Assembly: GCF_000835495.1 (NCBI RefSeq)
Contig: NW_015622546.1
Span: 1,552,883 to 1,616,882 of the forward strand
Source: Cladophialophora immunda
Taxonomy: Eukaryota; Ascomycota; Eurotiomycetes; Chaetothyriales; Herpotrichiellaceae
Direction: 5' to 3'
DNA: 64,000 nucleotides
The translations under genes were made by a program, and so were the position numbers. Positions 1 through 10,463 of this stretch are shown here, in pieces; the first letter of the stretch is position 1, and the number at the start of each line of letters is the position of its first letter. The notes below the pieces were generated by a model that was not told the origin of the DNA, searched no databases, and was given only the letters and a program-made list of their open reading frames with translations.

Positions 1-1393
1 GTGAAACCCTCGTCGTCAGCCCATGCGAACATCTACCCCATCGAAGCAATATCACCATATTCCAACAAATGGACGATCAAGGCGCGTTGCACAAACAAGT
101 CGGACATCAAGACATGGCATAATCGCAATGGTGAGGGCAAATTGTTTAGTGTAAACCTCTTGGACGAGAGTGGCGAGATCCGAGCTACTGGGTTCAACGA
201 TCAGTGTGATCAACTCTACGACTTGTTCCAAGAAGGCAACGTTTACTACATTTCCAGTCCTTGCAGAGTCACTTTGGCGAAGAAGCAGTTTTCAAATCTG
301 GCGAATGACTACGAGCTCCATTTTGAGAAAGACACCACTGTGGAGAAAGCAGAGGAGCAGGACGGTGTCCCTCAGGTTCGATACAACTTCACCACCATCG
401 CAGACTTGCAATCTGTGGAAAAAGACACCACCATCGACGTCATTGGAGTGCTCAAGGATATTGGCGAGACTTCACAAATCACTTCCAAAACCACGAGCAA
501 GCCGTATGATAAGAGGGAGCTCACCCTGGTCGACAACACGGGATACTCGGTCCGCCTCACGATTTGGGGGAAGACCGCAGCCTCGTTTGACGTACCCCCT
601 GAATCGGTTGTCGCTTTCAAAGGTGTCAAAGTCTCGGACTTTGGCGGGCGCAGCTTGAGTCTGCTAAGTTCTGGCTCAGTGACCGCCAATCCTGACATGC
701 CTGAGGCGCACAGATTGAAGGGGTGGTACGAAGATCAAGGTCGGAGTGGCAGTTTCGCGACGCATGCCAATATTCAAGGCACTGTCGCAGCTGGAGCCGG
801 TTCTCGAGGTGATCCATTCAAGACTATCGCGCAAGTCAAAGATGAGCAACTTGGCATGTCAGACAACGCCGACTTCTTTTCCGTCAAGGCCTCAATACAA
901 TACATCAAGCAAGACAATTTCTGTTATCCCGCATGTTTGTCGGAAGGATGCAATAAAAAAGTCTTTGAAATTGATCCTGGCCAGTGGCGCTGCGAACGGT
1001 GCGACAAGAACCATCCGAAACCTGAATATCGGTACATCATGTCGGTCAACATTAGCGATCATACTGGACAACTCTGGGTCAGTTGCTTTGACGAAACAGG
1101 CAGATTGGTCATTGGCATGACTGCGGACGAGTTGATGGAGATCAAGGAGGTGGACGAGAAGAGACTCGCCGAGATATTCTCGGAGGCAAATTGCAAGACA
1201 TGGAATTGGAAGTGCAAGGCGAAGCTCGATACTTTCCAAGAACAGCAACGGTAAGGCAAAACCCCATATTTTCGACGTCGCGACTAACTCGGATTCCAGG
1301 GTTCGCTATCAAGTCACCTCGGCAGCACCGCTGAACTACGTGACCGAATCGCAGAAGCTGATCGAACTGATCAAGCAGTACAACATCGATTAG
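1..1393 (+). CDS. rfa1: Replication protein A large subunit (RPA1), 3' part
   Basis: Single-stranded-DNA-binding subunit of the RPA heterotrimer, acting in nuclear replication, repair and recombination. The gene enters from the left edge already inside the coding sequence, so the N-terminal protein-interaction domain and true start are missing. Exons are 1-1250 and 1300-1393 (intron 1251-1299 with a GACTAACT branch site), giving at least 447 residues. Seen: OB folds DBD-A (about 12-110) and DBD-B (about 125-235), then DBD-C with a four-cysteine zinc ribbon at C308/C312, C317, C331 and C334; the spacing C312-x4-C317-x13-C331-x2-C334 is that of the RPA70 ribbon. The last exon supplies the C-terminal helix used for trimer formation. 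The GTG at base 1 is only the window edge. Family assignment is very safe. Confidence 0.96.
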
Positions 1394-2206
1394 AGGGAGA
1401 GAGGGCCATTCTTGTGGCGTTGAGGTGTTAGAGGGACCAACTGCGGCCGCAATGTCATTATACCAGAATGATAAGCCTTTTACCTGACTTTGGCAAAGAG
1501 CTTGTGTGTGGATGGACGGTAAGAAAGCCACCGGGGAGCCAATTAGGAGCTTAGGGTGAAAGATGTTTTGTCAGAGGGGCGTCTGCACTGTGTCTGATAG
1601 CTGCGACTATGAAATGTGCAATGATGGTGGAGGCCAATAACGATGTTCTTCCGGCGGAAGATTGCAGCTAAGGGCCGTGTGTTTAGTAATGGCGTCATGT
1701 CATCAGCAAATTCCTCCTCCAGAGAGTCACATGTAATTGCTGTTCTTACTGTCCCCTCCTCGACGTTTCTGGCGGCATTGGACAGAGCCCAAAAGGAGCA
1801 ACACCAGGTAAGCATATCCCCTAGAAGCCGTGTTCGCGATCTCCTCGAATCTTTCACCCGCAAGCCGTCGATCCCGAGGCTGCGATCTCCCCCCTCCCTT
1901 CTCTCTGCCCTCTATCAACCTTGAATGAACTCGACGGCAACTGTCTGCTCGAGGGTCGCATTAGAAATCCCGCGTGTCCAACGGCTAAGGGCCGGGTATT
2001 CCCCGTCCTCAGGACCAGTTCTTCTTCACGTCCAGCGCAGTTTTCCGTCTTTAAATACCTGGCCGACATCTCTCAGGGCCACGAGATCCTTCTCAGCATC
2101 AACAGCGCCGCTAAGCAGTGCCAGCAGCAATCATAGTCAAAGAGCCGTAACCGGATATCTTCCAATTCGCGCCCGACGAACACCTACAAACACCCCCGCA
2201 AGAACC
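1394..2206. other. Intergenic region with in-frame upstream extension of the next gene
   Basis: Holds the 3' flank of RPA1 and the leader of the quinone oxidoreductase gene. From 1925 to 2206 the sequence is open and in frame with that gene, and could encode a 94-residue N-terminal extension (see findings). A pyrimidine-rich stretch lies near 1885-1920, as in many fungal leaders. No other gene is seen. Confidence 0.5.
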
Positions 2207-3214
2207 ATGGCCACCATGCGCGCGGTCGACGTCAAAGGCGGCAAAGGCCCCATCTCGGCCCTCTTCATCAATCCCGACGTTCCCAAACCGGTGCCCAAGG
2301 GCAGCCAGGCTCTCGTCAAGGTCAAGGCCTTCGGTCTCAACCGCATGGACCTCTTCCAGCGCGAAGGGAACTACCCGCTACCCCCGCAGGCGGGCCCCAT
2401 CATGGGCGTCGAATTCTCCGGCACCATCGAGTCCTTCGGCTGCGAGCCGGAACGGGGGTTCAACGTGGGCGACGAGGTGTTTGGGCTCGCGTACGGCGGG
2501 GCCTACGCCGAGTACATCGCGGTCAGCACGCACATGCTGGTGCACAAGCCCAAGGAACTCAGCTGGGAGCAGGCGGCGGGCATCCCCGAGACGTGGATCA
2601 CGGCGACGCAGGCGCTGTACCTGGTGGGCGAGTTCAAGCCGGGCATGTCGGTGCTGTGGCACGCGGGGGCGTCGAGCGTGTCGATCGCGGGCATCCAGCT
2701 GTCCAAGGCCGACAACGCCTCGGCCGTCTACGTGACGGCCAGCTCGCGCGAGAAGATCGACTTCTGCAAGTCCCTGGGCGCCACCGAGGGCTTCTCGTAC
2801 AAGGAAGGCGACTGGGCCCAGGCCCTGCTCAAGTACACCGACGGCAAGGGCGTCGACCTGATCGTCGACTTCATCGGCGCGGGCTACTTTGACCAGAACC
2901 TCGAGGCCGCCGCCCGCGACGCCCACATCGTCAACCTCGGCAACCTGGGCGGCAACGTCGTCCAGAAGCCCGTCGACGTCTCCCGCTTCCTGCGCAAGCG
3001 CCTCCGCTTCGAGGGCTCCAGCCTCCGCAGCCGCGACGAGGCCTACCAGGGCCGCCTGCGCGACATGCTCGTCGAGCACGCCCTGCCCCGCTTCATCGAC
3101 GGACGCTTCAAGGTCATTGTCGAAAAGGTCTTCCGCATGGAGGACATCCAGGAGGCCCACAAGATGCTCGAGAGCAACCAGACCATGGGCAAGTTGATCT
3201 GTACGGTGGACTGA
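2207..3214 (+). CDS. PIG3-type NAD(P)H quinone oxidoreductase (zinc-free MDR family)
   Basis: Medium-chain dehydrogenase/reductase that should reduce quinones or other enones with NADPH. Single exon; from the ATG at 2207, which has a strong context (ACCATGG), it is 335 residues, the usual size of the TP53I3/PIG3 group. Seen: N-terminal GroES-like fold with the conserved GLNRMDLFQREG region (about 44-55) and VEFSGTIE; nucleotide-binding fold near residues 150-165 with GASSVSIAG, where the family has its AxGxxG-type loop; no catalytic-zinc cysteine set. The reading frame stays open upstream to an ATG at 1925, and that extension is rich in Arg and Ser with no acidic run, like a mitochondrial leader. 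GC content of the body is high (long GC-rich run 2500-3150). Function is by family; the natural substrate is unknown. Confidence 0.9.
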   Translation: MATMRAVDVKGGKGPISALFINPDVPKPVPKGSQALVKVKAFGLNRMDLFQREGNYPLPPQAGPIMGVEFSGTIESFGCEPERGFNVGDEVFGLAYGGAYAEYIAVSTHMLVHKPKELSWEQAAGIPETWITATQALYLVGEFKPGMSVLWHAGASSVSIAGIQLSKADNASAVYVTASSREKIDFCKSLGATEGFSYKEGDWAQALLKYTDGKGVDLIVDFIGAGYFDQNLEAAARDAHIVNLGNLGGNVVQKPVDVSRFLRKRLRFEGSSLRSRDEAYQGRLRDMLVEHALPRFIDGRFKVIVEKVFRMEDIQEAHKMLESNQTMGKLICTVD

Positions 3215-4022
3215 AAAGTGAAGTGAGATGGCAAAGTATTAAATCATAAAATTCCGTGCACTTGTGGGAAATTGAGATGCCGTGGGAGGAGAGAATCACC
3301 CAGGCTGAAATGTACGAGAGCGGAGATAAAAAGTCAGAATGCGAAAAACAATGCAAGCTCAGAATTGTGTGATCATCGTTGAATTTTTTTTCTCTATCAG
3401 CTCGGTATAGAGAGCGGTATTCGGTGTTCCAGACACCCCCGACATCTGCGCGATGAGAGCATTCACTTCTCAAGCCGTGTCAATTGTTCCCCAATGGCTC
3501 GAAACGGCAACTTCCCTGGGCACCAATCAAAGCACGGCGGGTGTCCTCCCTCTCTAGAGATCTATCACAAAGCCACAGCGTTGCTTATGAAGACAGCCCA
3601 TGTGTGCAGATGTGCCGTGAGCGAATAGAGCCATAGAGAAACATCATCCGTCCTTTGCTGAGGCCTGTGCATGTTGATTCCTCGGAAGCTCTGGTCAGTC
3701 CGCTGGTCCGTAACCCGTGGCTCGCTTGGTCACCATATCGACAAGATTGTCAATGAGGCTTGCAAATGGTGGCGGACGAGTGTGCTGACTATGTTAACTC
3801 TCGCGGCATGATGAGGCAGTTCCAGCATTCTAGCTTAAGAGCATTATAGAAGAGGGTGTTCATTGAAAGGAAATTTGCTCAGGGCTGAGAATATAAAAGT
3901 TCGATGCTGCGCTGAGGAGTTTGACGAGCCCCTCCAACAGAGCGCTGCACATTGCTGGGCATCAAAAGCCGTCGAGCGTCGACACACAGATTCGACTAGA
4001 TCACCATCGGTCTAAACTAACC
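3215..4022. other. Intergenic region, no gene seen
   Basis: Downstream flank of the quinone oxidoreductase and promoter of the NmrA-like gene. Apart from the TATA-like element at 3892-3899 I see no coding or RNA feature. Confidence 0.5.
3892..3899 (+). promoter_or_regulatory. TATA box-like element
   Basis: TATAAAAG about 124 bp upstream of the ATG at 4023, a plausible core-promoter position for the NmrA-like gene. Assigned by sequence and spacing only. Confidence 0.45.
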
Positions 4023-5168
4023 ATGTCTTCGATCTTGCTTTTTGGTGTGACAGGCCTTGTTGGCTGTGAGTCTCCACTGCGCTCCTCTCATCGATCCAGT
4101 TGATATTAACCTGGTGTCAAGCTCATCTGGTTTTGGCCCTCAAGAACGAATACCCGAATATTCCAGTCACAGTATTTTTGCGGAATAATTCCCTCGACAC
4201 CTACCTGTACGAAACAGCCGGTGTTAAACGGATCGTGCATGGCACTTTCGACGAGAAGGACAAGATCGCCGCATTAGCCAAAGAACATGACATTGTAATC
4301 AACGTTGGTTCGTCATGGGATGTGCCCCTGAGCGAGGCGATTGTGGAAGGGCTGAACCGGCAACCGGAAGAGAAGAAGAAAACCCTGATTCATATGAGTG
4401 GAGCTGGTAACTTTGTGGACAAGAGGTGGACAGATGGGGCGTTCCACGAGCAAGCGAAGATCTGGAATGTAAGTGGGATGGCAGCCGATAATCTGCGCGT
4501 GGCGAACTAACAGGAGTGCAAACAGGACAAAAATCCGGAAGACATGAAGCTTATCAACCCCTCCATGTTAAATGGCGGGCCTGACACTGTGTAAGATCTT
4601 TCCCGCGCGTGAAAGCACCATAGTCCTTGGCTGACGATTCGTCGCGCGCAGAGTCTTGAACGCTGGCAAACGAGGCAATATCGGGACCTACATTGTCTTC
4701 CCCTCAGGCATATACGGCGAAGCCGCGGGCCCAATCCCAGCCCTGGGAGTGGTCCAGCTCATCTACCGGGAGAAAGCCAGGGAGCTGGGATTTGTGCCGT
4801 ACGTTGGAGAAGGAAGTGCCATCTTCAATTGTCTCCATGTCAACGCCATTGCCCCCTTCATGTTGAAGGTCTTGGACCTGGCATTGCACGAGGATACACC
4901 TCAAGGATCTGTCTATGAGCGATGTTTCCTGATCGGCGGGCCAGAAATTGCCTGGAAGGAGGCATCAGAAGCTTTTTCGAAGGCTTTGCATGCGGAAGGA
5001 ATCGTGCCGAGCTCTCAGGCCAGAAGTGTGACTTTGGAGGAAGCAGGCGAGGGCGAGTTGCCGATGTTGATGGCAAGCAATGTGAAGTTTGTGTCTCATC
5101 GCGCAGAAGGATTGGGTTACGTGCATAACGAAGTTGGGCTGGTGGAATTCTTGAGCAAGTTGAGATAA
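4023..5168 (+). CDS. NmrA-like / SDR-type NAD(P)-binding Rossmann protein
   Basis: Predicted cytosolic NAD(P)-dependent or NAD(P)-sensing protein of the atypical short-chain dehydrogenase group. Four exons: 4023-4065, 4122-4468, 4526-4590 and 4652-5168; all phases join and give 323 residues. Seen: the dinucleotide-binding glycine motif GVTGLVG at residues 8-14 directly after the first strand, then a hydrophobic strand (IVINVGSSWDVPL) and a mid-protein HMSGAGN strand, as in NmrA/saccharopine-reductase-like fungal proteins. I see no clear YxxxK catalytic pair, so a sensor role or an unusual reductase are both open. The start is the first ATG after the TATA-like element at 3892 and places the glycine motif at the normal distance from the N-terminus. 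Confidence 0.82.
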
Positions 5169-5593
5169 TAATCCCGGTGGTGAGTAGATGAGGCTGCTGC
5201 GGAAACGAGGCTATTCCTGATACGGAGGTAATCAACAATGGCGTCATTATCACCTGCCAAAACTTATTGCGCAGCCTCGCCCGGGCCAGCGCCCAGCCTT
5301 GTTCCCCAGCCTCTTCAGTGCTTCCTGCCACCTCATATTCACAACGAAGCAAGAGCCTTTTACGAACAGAAATCTCTTCACAGAGGTGAGTTTCTCATCT
5401 AACCAACTGGACATCTCATATCTAACCCTCCGCAAAACCACAACGCACTTAAACTGCCTGCAAGTGCAACGCATTGAGCAAACTGCCTGCCATCTTTCCC
5501 TTACGCACCGAACATCTCCTGGATACGACACAAAAATTGCTGCACTGACCGAGTGTTCATCCTGAGGGCATTATTGCTCTCCTTCTTGCCATC
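5169..5593. other. Intergenic region, no gene seen
   Basis: 3' flank of the NmrA-like gene and leader of the membrane-protein gene. Nothing coding is supported. Confidence 0.5.
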
Positions 5594-6757
5594 ATGGCTC
5601 CTGTCGGCTCCAATATCGACATTCCCGACCTCAAATTCTCCTCACTGGAACTCGATGCACGCTCAACCGACTCGACCGAGATGCCGACGAATTCTTTTTC
5701 GAAGCGGAACACCCTCCCTGAACAGATTTACAATCCTCTTCTTCCCCGAAGCGATGACTCCTTCATTCTCTCTCCAATGGATACCTACAATGTCCTCACT
5801 GCAAGAGATGCCCATAACACAAAAGACCCGAATCCGGGTGCAGGGTCAATTAATCCCAACGACATCAACATGAAGGGCATTCAGGCGCTCTTTGCCATTA
5901 TCGGGGCCTCTTTCGTACTCGGTGCCATTTGGTTTTTCTTTTGGGCCAAGAACGGTGGCTTCAAATGGCGGAAAGGTGACTGGGATGAATACAAATCCAC
6001 TGTCTTGAGACGTAAAGGGCCCAATGGAACGACTCTCAGTAACGCAACCAAAAGTACCAAGCTGGGTGGTGGTAGCGTTGTAGGAGACGGGTACTCAGAC
6101 AAGGACACAGCCACGATACCAGATACCATGACCGAGGGTATGACCGAGACGATGACCGAGCTGTCTTCCGAAGCGCCCATCATGAAGGACAAGCAGTGGA
6201 AGAAGAAAAATGAGACCGCCAAAGACAGGAAGATTCGAGAAGCCAAGGAAGCACGCTGGGAAGGTGGCCATGACTACGATGTCCGCGCATATCGACATGA
6301 AAAGCCTGCTCGTGTGGGAGGTCTGAACAAAGACTCGGACGCCCAATTTTACGGCACCGACTACACCAGGTCAGAACGTAGCGGCAGTGACATGGCCAGC
6401 AACAGCAACCGACCAGCCTCGTCTTATCGTCAACAAAGTCCTGAGAAACGTCAATCACGCCGTGACTTCTCGTACGGCCAAGAAAGCAGCTTCAGCGTTT
6501 CGACTCCACCACCGGCCGCTGCACCATCACCTGGTCCTCGTCCACCAAGGTACCACTCGCCGAGCAAGAACCCTAACCCTCAACGCCCGATCCGCACCGT
6601 ACCTGGGTCGTTCCACACGCAGCAGGATATTGAAGCCCAGAGCGTTCAAAGTCAACATACTAAGACCTATCATCATCCACTTCCTAGCTTGAGCGGTCAA
6701 GGGCCTCCAAGAGCTGGCGGATACAGAAGGGACAGACGGGACAGCCTGGATGACTGA
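5594..6757 (+). CDS. Conserved fungal single-pass membrane protein of unknown function
   Basis: Single exon, 387 residues, started at the ATG at 5594. No signal peptide is seen. One strong transmembrane helix lies at about residues 96-116 (ALFAIIGASFVLGAIWFFFW), followed by a basic, aromatic motif GGFKWRKGDWDEYKSTVLRR. After it comes a Lys/Glu-rich charged stretch (about 195-220, KKKNETAKDRKIREAKEARW), a GGHDYDVRAYRHEKPARVGG block, and a long disordered tail rich in Ser, Pro, Gln and Arg ending DSLDD. The layout (short lumenal or outside N-terminus, one helix, long cytosolic tail) is typical of a conserved Pezizomycotina family I believe I recognise, but I know no firm function. Neighbours give no functional hint. 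Confidence 0.85.
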   Translation: MAPVGSNIDIPDLKFSSLELDARSTDSTEMPTNSFSKRNTLPEQIYNPLLPRSDDSFILSPMDTYNVLTARDAHNTKDPNPGAGSINPNDINMKGIQALFAIIGASFVLGAIWFFFWAKNGGFKWRKGDWDEYKSTVLRRKGPNGTTLSNATKSTKLGGGSVVGDGYSDKDTATIPDTMTEGMTETMTELSSEAPIMKDKQWKKKNETAKDRKIREAKEARWEGGHDYDVRAYRHEKPARVGGLNKDSDAQFYGTDYTRSERSGSDMASNSNRPASSYRQQSPEKRQSRRDFSYGQESSFSVSTPPPAAAPSPGPRPPRYHSPSKNPNPQRPIRTVPGSFHTQQDIEAQSVQSQHTKTYHHPLPSLSGQGPPRAGGYRRDRRDSLDD

Positions 6758-7746
6758 TCAATTGGCGATATCCATAATCGTGCCTCTACAAAGACTTTGG
6801 GGTCGCGAAGTTGGCTGGTCTTGTTAGTGGCCGACCCACCAAGGGCAACTTCAAAGAAGCATTACGGAGGAAGAGCTGAAAAGGGCGCATGAAGTGACGA
6901 CGAGGCTGTATTGTAACTTAGAAATTGTTGCATGTTAAGGGCAGGAAAGGTAACCTCGAAATGGCGTCTTCGGTTTGAACAACGAACAGAGTTCGTGGAA
7001 AGGGACGGATGAAAAAGCGATATGGCCGGACGAATGAAAGGAAATGGGAAGAACGGAATAATGAAAGTCTCGACGTCGACAAGCTGCATTAGGTCAACAT
7101 TCCACGGTTGAGGGATAGTCGCAAGCGAATACCCATGAGCATCATGCACAGATATTGTGCCAGCAGATAGAAAATACAAGTACAAGAGTGCAAATTCAAA
7201 TTGACCATTATTACCATGTCAGCGTGTTCCTGCGTTGGGGGATATGCTATACCTCGCTACAAGACAAAGTCAGGTTGTATTCTACCTGTGTACGAGGTAC
7301 TGTTGCTAGCTTTAAAGCTATCTGGGCACATTACTACGAGCCCTGCCCTGCTCTCCCACGGTAACAGATGATCCTAGAACCGCGCATCCAAAATCCAAGC
7401 CATGTATTGCGTTGCGAAACTCCCGTACTAGTACCCGACTGTCGTCATGTCACGTCGTTCCCTGAGCCTGAGCCCGATACAAAATCTCTGAATCGCAACA
7501 AGAAGTCGGGGAAGGGCATGGGGGAAACGGGTCGAGCCTCAGTGAAAATCCCCCGGTGGCCTGCTCTCCTCTCCTCTCCTCTCCATTCCAATCCATTCCA
7601 GCCAGCGAAGGTAAGGGGGCGAAAAGATCAGTCCAATGTGTTCCCACCATATCAAAGTGTGATCGGAAGCTCCCAGTTCTCCCTGATCGTATTGTCGCAA
7701 GAGAACAGACATCTGTGTCTGTCTCTCTCCGAGTCAAAGCTCCGAT
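6758..7746. other. Convergent intergenic region, no gene seen
   Basis: Lies between the 3' ends of the membrane-protein gene and the small basic protein gene. It contains a (CTCTC)n-like pyrimidine repeat near 7563-7583 and no convincing open frame; the frames present are short and of biased, random-looking composition. Confidence 0.5.
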
Positions 7747-8091
7747 TTATACTTCGACCTTCGCGGTCTTCGACACTTTACCGCCCTTCCCATCGGTGCC
7801 TCTCATCTTCTTCGTGCCTGCAGCCTTCTTCCCGGGCTTGCCCTCGACGATACCGACGACTTTCTCGACGGCACCTTCAATCTTGTCCACGATTGTGGGC
7901 TTTCTCTTGTGGTGCGTCGCAGGCGCACGCGTCTTGGTCACGCCCGCTTTCTTGGAAGCGGTCTTGCGCTTTTTGGTGGCGCCACCCGTGGTAGTGGCGG
8001 TGGTCGTCTTGCGTTTGCGGACAGGCTCAGTCGAGACCGTGGCGAAGACTCTTGGCTTGGAGTGGCCAGTTGCGCCGCGTGTTTGGGCCAT
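7747..8091 (-). CDS. Small Lys/Ala/Thr-rich basic protein with GTDG motif
   Basis: 114 residues, single exon. The sequence is low complexity and strongly basic: an N-terminal part with RKRKTTT and KKRKTASKK blocks that look like nuclear localisation signals, a short predicted helix (IVDKIEGAVEKVVGIVEGK, about 67-85), and a C-terminal KKAAGTKKMRGTDGKGGK motif. I recall similar K-x-AGT-(K/R)(K/R)MxGTDGxG endings in many short ascomycete proteins of unknown role, so the frame is probably real. A chromatin or RNA-binding function is only inferred from charge. A TATA-like element lies on the same strand at 8310-8317. Confidence 0.7.
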   Translation of the reverse strand: MAQTRGATGHSKPRVFATVSTEPVRKRKTTTATTTGGATKKRKTASKKAGVTKTRAPATHHKRKPTIVDKIEGAVEKVVGIVEGKPGKKAAGTKKMRGTDGKGGKVSKTAKVEV

Positions 8092-8951
8092 TGTTGGTGC
8101 TGGGTTTGGCGGGGGTTGTGTGGATAAGGGTTCTTGCAGTTGTATGTAGGTTCAACGGTGAGAGGCGGTCTGGAGAACTAAATAGGGCCAGGTGTCAGCT
8201 TGTAAAGGGAGTAGAATCGTTGTTCAAGTGCTCAAAAAGCGGGGGTGACAGGGTGACCAGTGAGGCGGGCGAGGAAGATACGGTCACAACGACGCGGGGA
8301 CACGAGCAATATTTATAGTTCTTTGAAGAGCGATAGATAAGGTGTCCGCGACAACTTATGAGTCACGGGAGCAATGGAAAAGCAGTGGTGGAAGGTGGTT
8401 CGCAGGCAGCCAGCTCCAGGCGGTAGGGCGACGACACCCGGATAAGAGGGAAGACATGTTTACGTACCTTGGGATGCAAAAGTGCCTGCTTCCTGAAAAT
8501 TATCTGAGGGATCAATAACGACCAGGCGACCAGATTCAGGTAGTGACCAGGATAGGAGAAGGTGTTGTGGGTGGGATGGAGTGAGGAAAAGGTTGACGCG
8601 ATCGACGAGGGTGGGAAGTCGGGCCCTTTTTGAAGTGTCGGTTGCGGTTTGCGAAGCCAATGACACAGCCAACAGGGCGACTTGGTCGGATGATCCAAGA
8701 CAACACACAACCCTGCCAACATCCACACTTTCATTCAATCTTCCCCTGCAAGGTGTCAATTCTGCTCGATGGCGTGTCTGGTATTTCACAATTGATCTCT
8801 GTCCATTCGTCCATTGCAGCTGCCAATTGTTGCTCGATCCCTTTAAGCGCCATCCTCGCTGGGCGCTTGTCGCAGCAGTTGTATGGTCACTCCTCGACCA
8901 GCCGTTGATATCCTTGGAGATAATCCTGCACGCAGCAAACTCTGGTCGACT
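8092..8951. other. Intergenic region, mainly promoter of the small basic protein gene
   Basis: Contains the leader and TATA-like element of the gene ending at 8091 and the 3' flank of the phospholipase gene. The open frames here overlap one another and show no domain; none is supported. Confidence 0.45.
8310..8317 (-). promoter_or_regulatory. TATA box-like element (minus strand)
   Basis: TATAAATA on the minus strand about 219 bp before the start codon at 8091. Distance suggests a leader of more than 150 nt, or that the match is chance. Confidence 0.35.
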
Positions 8952-10463
8952 TCAGTCGTACCAGTCTTTCAATTTCAGTGATCGATCTTCCAAGGCCGGC
9001 CCGCCTGCAAGATGTAGTGCATTTCGAACTTCCCACTCAAACTCGGCCAGGGCTCTCAATTCCGACCCCACAAAGAGACCCCCAATCAACCCATGGAGCG
9101 TTCCAGCCATGAGTCCCAGACTGCTTAGCACAATCAAAATGAAGGACACGAAATTCCGGGGTGACCACCAGATGGCGACGAAGCAGCCAATCGACACCAC
9201 GGCAGAGCCAACGAAGTGCAAGAGACCATAACGTCGTTGTTTCCTCTCTCGCAGGGTGTATTTGTGGACCATGGCGAGGATGTCTTTATAGAAGTCCTGG
9301 CCGATTTGGCCTCGCGTAGGTATGCTCGATATTGCCTTGTCGAAATCTTTCTCCTCAAAATCCGCCATCTGAAGATTGGGGTCTCCGGCACTCGAGTCAT
9401 GCAAGGCTGCATGAGCTTCGACTCTAGCCGGAGGAGGCGGTCGAGTTTGGGTTCTTTCTAGTGTCGTCTGCACAGCAAAATGGTCGCTCAACGAACAGAG
9501 GAGGGTCGGGTGTCGTTCGGTAAGCGCGACTTTCACATCGGCTACTCTCCAACCCTTGCCAATACCGCTGAAAAAGATGTAGTCCAACCGCTTCGCTTTG
9601 GGGTCCAAGTCTGTGCCCGAGATTTTCCGGTCATGTCCTTGCGCTAGTTGCTTCTGATGGGCCTTGTTCCATCGCCACGTATTTAGAACAGAGTCGCATG
9701 TGTGGCCGTGTTCGCCTAAACTTGTCTCGACGCTCGGAGTCTCCTCTTCGCCCATACGTTTTCTGCGCTCCTTTTCAGGCGGGTCCACGCTTGCACCAAC
9801 ACTGCTTCCAGGTTTCACGGCCCGCCAAACGTCCTGAACTCCAGCACGGCTTTCTACCAGGACATGTGCAAAGCTCAACGGCACCATGTTGAAATCACCC
9901 AGGCCAATGACTAGGCTGCCTCTGTCCGAAGCTGCACGCATGAGCTTTGCAATTTCCCATGCTTGCGCTGTTCGATGGCAAATGTAACTGTCGTTCGGTT
10001 CCTTTTCGTACGGAGCGTGTAAATGTGTGTTGAATACTTCGATATTGTCACCACCGGGCAGTAGAATCCTGGCACATGCGACACCCTTCCCAACAAACCA
10101 GTCGCCGCGGAAGAAAGCTTGAGGTCGCCCATTTAGAGGATAACGGTACATCGAAGATTCGACGATTGGCCATCGACTGAGGACGGCCAAACCCGCACCG
10201 AAGATGCCGGAATAGTAGAACTTGCCGTATGGAAGAAAAGAACGAGTGCTGTCTCGGATGGATAGGTAATCGGTAAATGTCCAGCATTCTTGCAGGCCAA
10301 CGATATCGAGCTGAGGAGAATAGGTGGCTAGGCGATTTCCTATTTCGGACAATCGCTCGTGTCGGTGTTTTGCGATATATTTCAGTCCCCAGCAATTCAG
10401 GGTCAGGATGGTTATAGATGAGATCTGAGAACCCTCGTCGCTTGTGGTTGGATGTGGCTCCAT
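8952..10463 (-). CDS. isc1: Isc1/SMPD2-type inositol-phosphosphingolipid phospholipase C
   Basis: Membrane-bound magnesium-dependent enzyme of the endonuclease/exonuclease/phosphatase fold that cleaves the head group from inositol phosphosphingolipids (the fungal neutral sphingomyelinase), releasing ceramide. Single exon. I start at the ATG at 10463 (503 residues); an in-frame ATG at 10547 would add 28 unconserved residues. Seen: TLNCWGLKYIAKHRHERL near residue 21 with metal-site Asn23, LQECW with Glu59, the FFRGDWFVGKGV region typical of this family, FNTHLHAPY, GLGDFN (about 200), the RLDYIFF strand, and the SDHF motif with catalytic Asp and His (about 340-345). Two hydrophobic helices near the C-terminus (about 420-475) match the two membrane segments of Isc1. 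Recognition is strong; localisation is by family. Confidence 0.93.
   Translation of the reverse strand: MEPHPTTSDEGSQISSITILTLNCWGLKYIAKHRHERLSEIGNRLATYSPQLDIVGLQECWTFTDYLSIRDSTRSFLPYGKFYYSGIFGAGLAVLSRWPIVESSMYRYPLNGRPQAFFRGDWFVGKGVACARILLPGGDNIEVFNTHLHAPYEKEPNDSYICHRTAQAWEIAKLMRAASDRGSLVIGLGDFNMVPLSFAHVLVESRAGVQDVWRAVKPGSSVGASVDPPEKERRKRMGEEETPSVETSLGEHGHTCDSVLNTWRWNKAHQKQLAQGHDRKISGTDLDPKAKRLDYIFFSGIGKGWRVADVKVALTERHPTLLCSLSDHFAVQTTLERTQTRPPPPARVEAHAALHDSSAGDPNLQMADFEEKDFDKAISSIPTRGQIGQDFYKDILAMVHKYTLRERKQRRYGLLHFVGSAVVSIGCFVAIWWSPRNFVSFILIVLSSLGLMAGTLHGLIGGLFVGSELRALAEFEWEVRNALHLAGGPALEDRSLKLKDWYD

Noticed and set aside
2378..3160. 260-codon minus-strand frame over the quinone oxidoreductase
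   Set aside because: GC-rich antisense shadow of a well-recognised gene; composition (Ala, Val, Asp, Arg) is typical of such shadows.
8581..9231. 216-codon plus-strand frame
   Set aside because: No domain; overlaps the 3' part of the Isc1-type gene.
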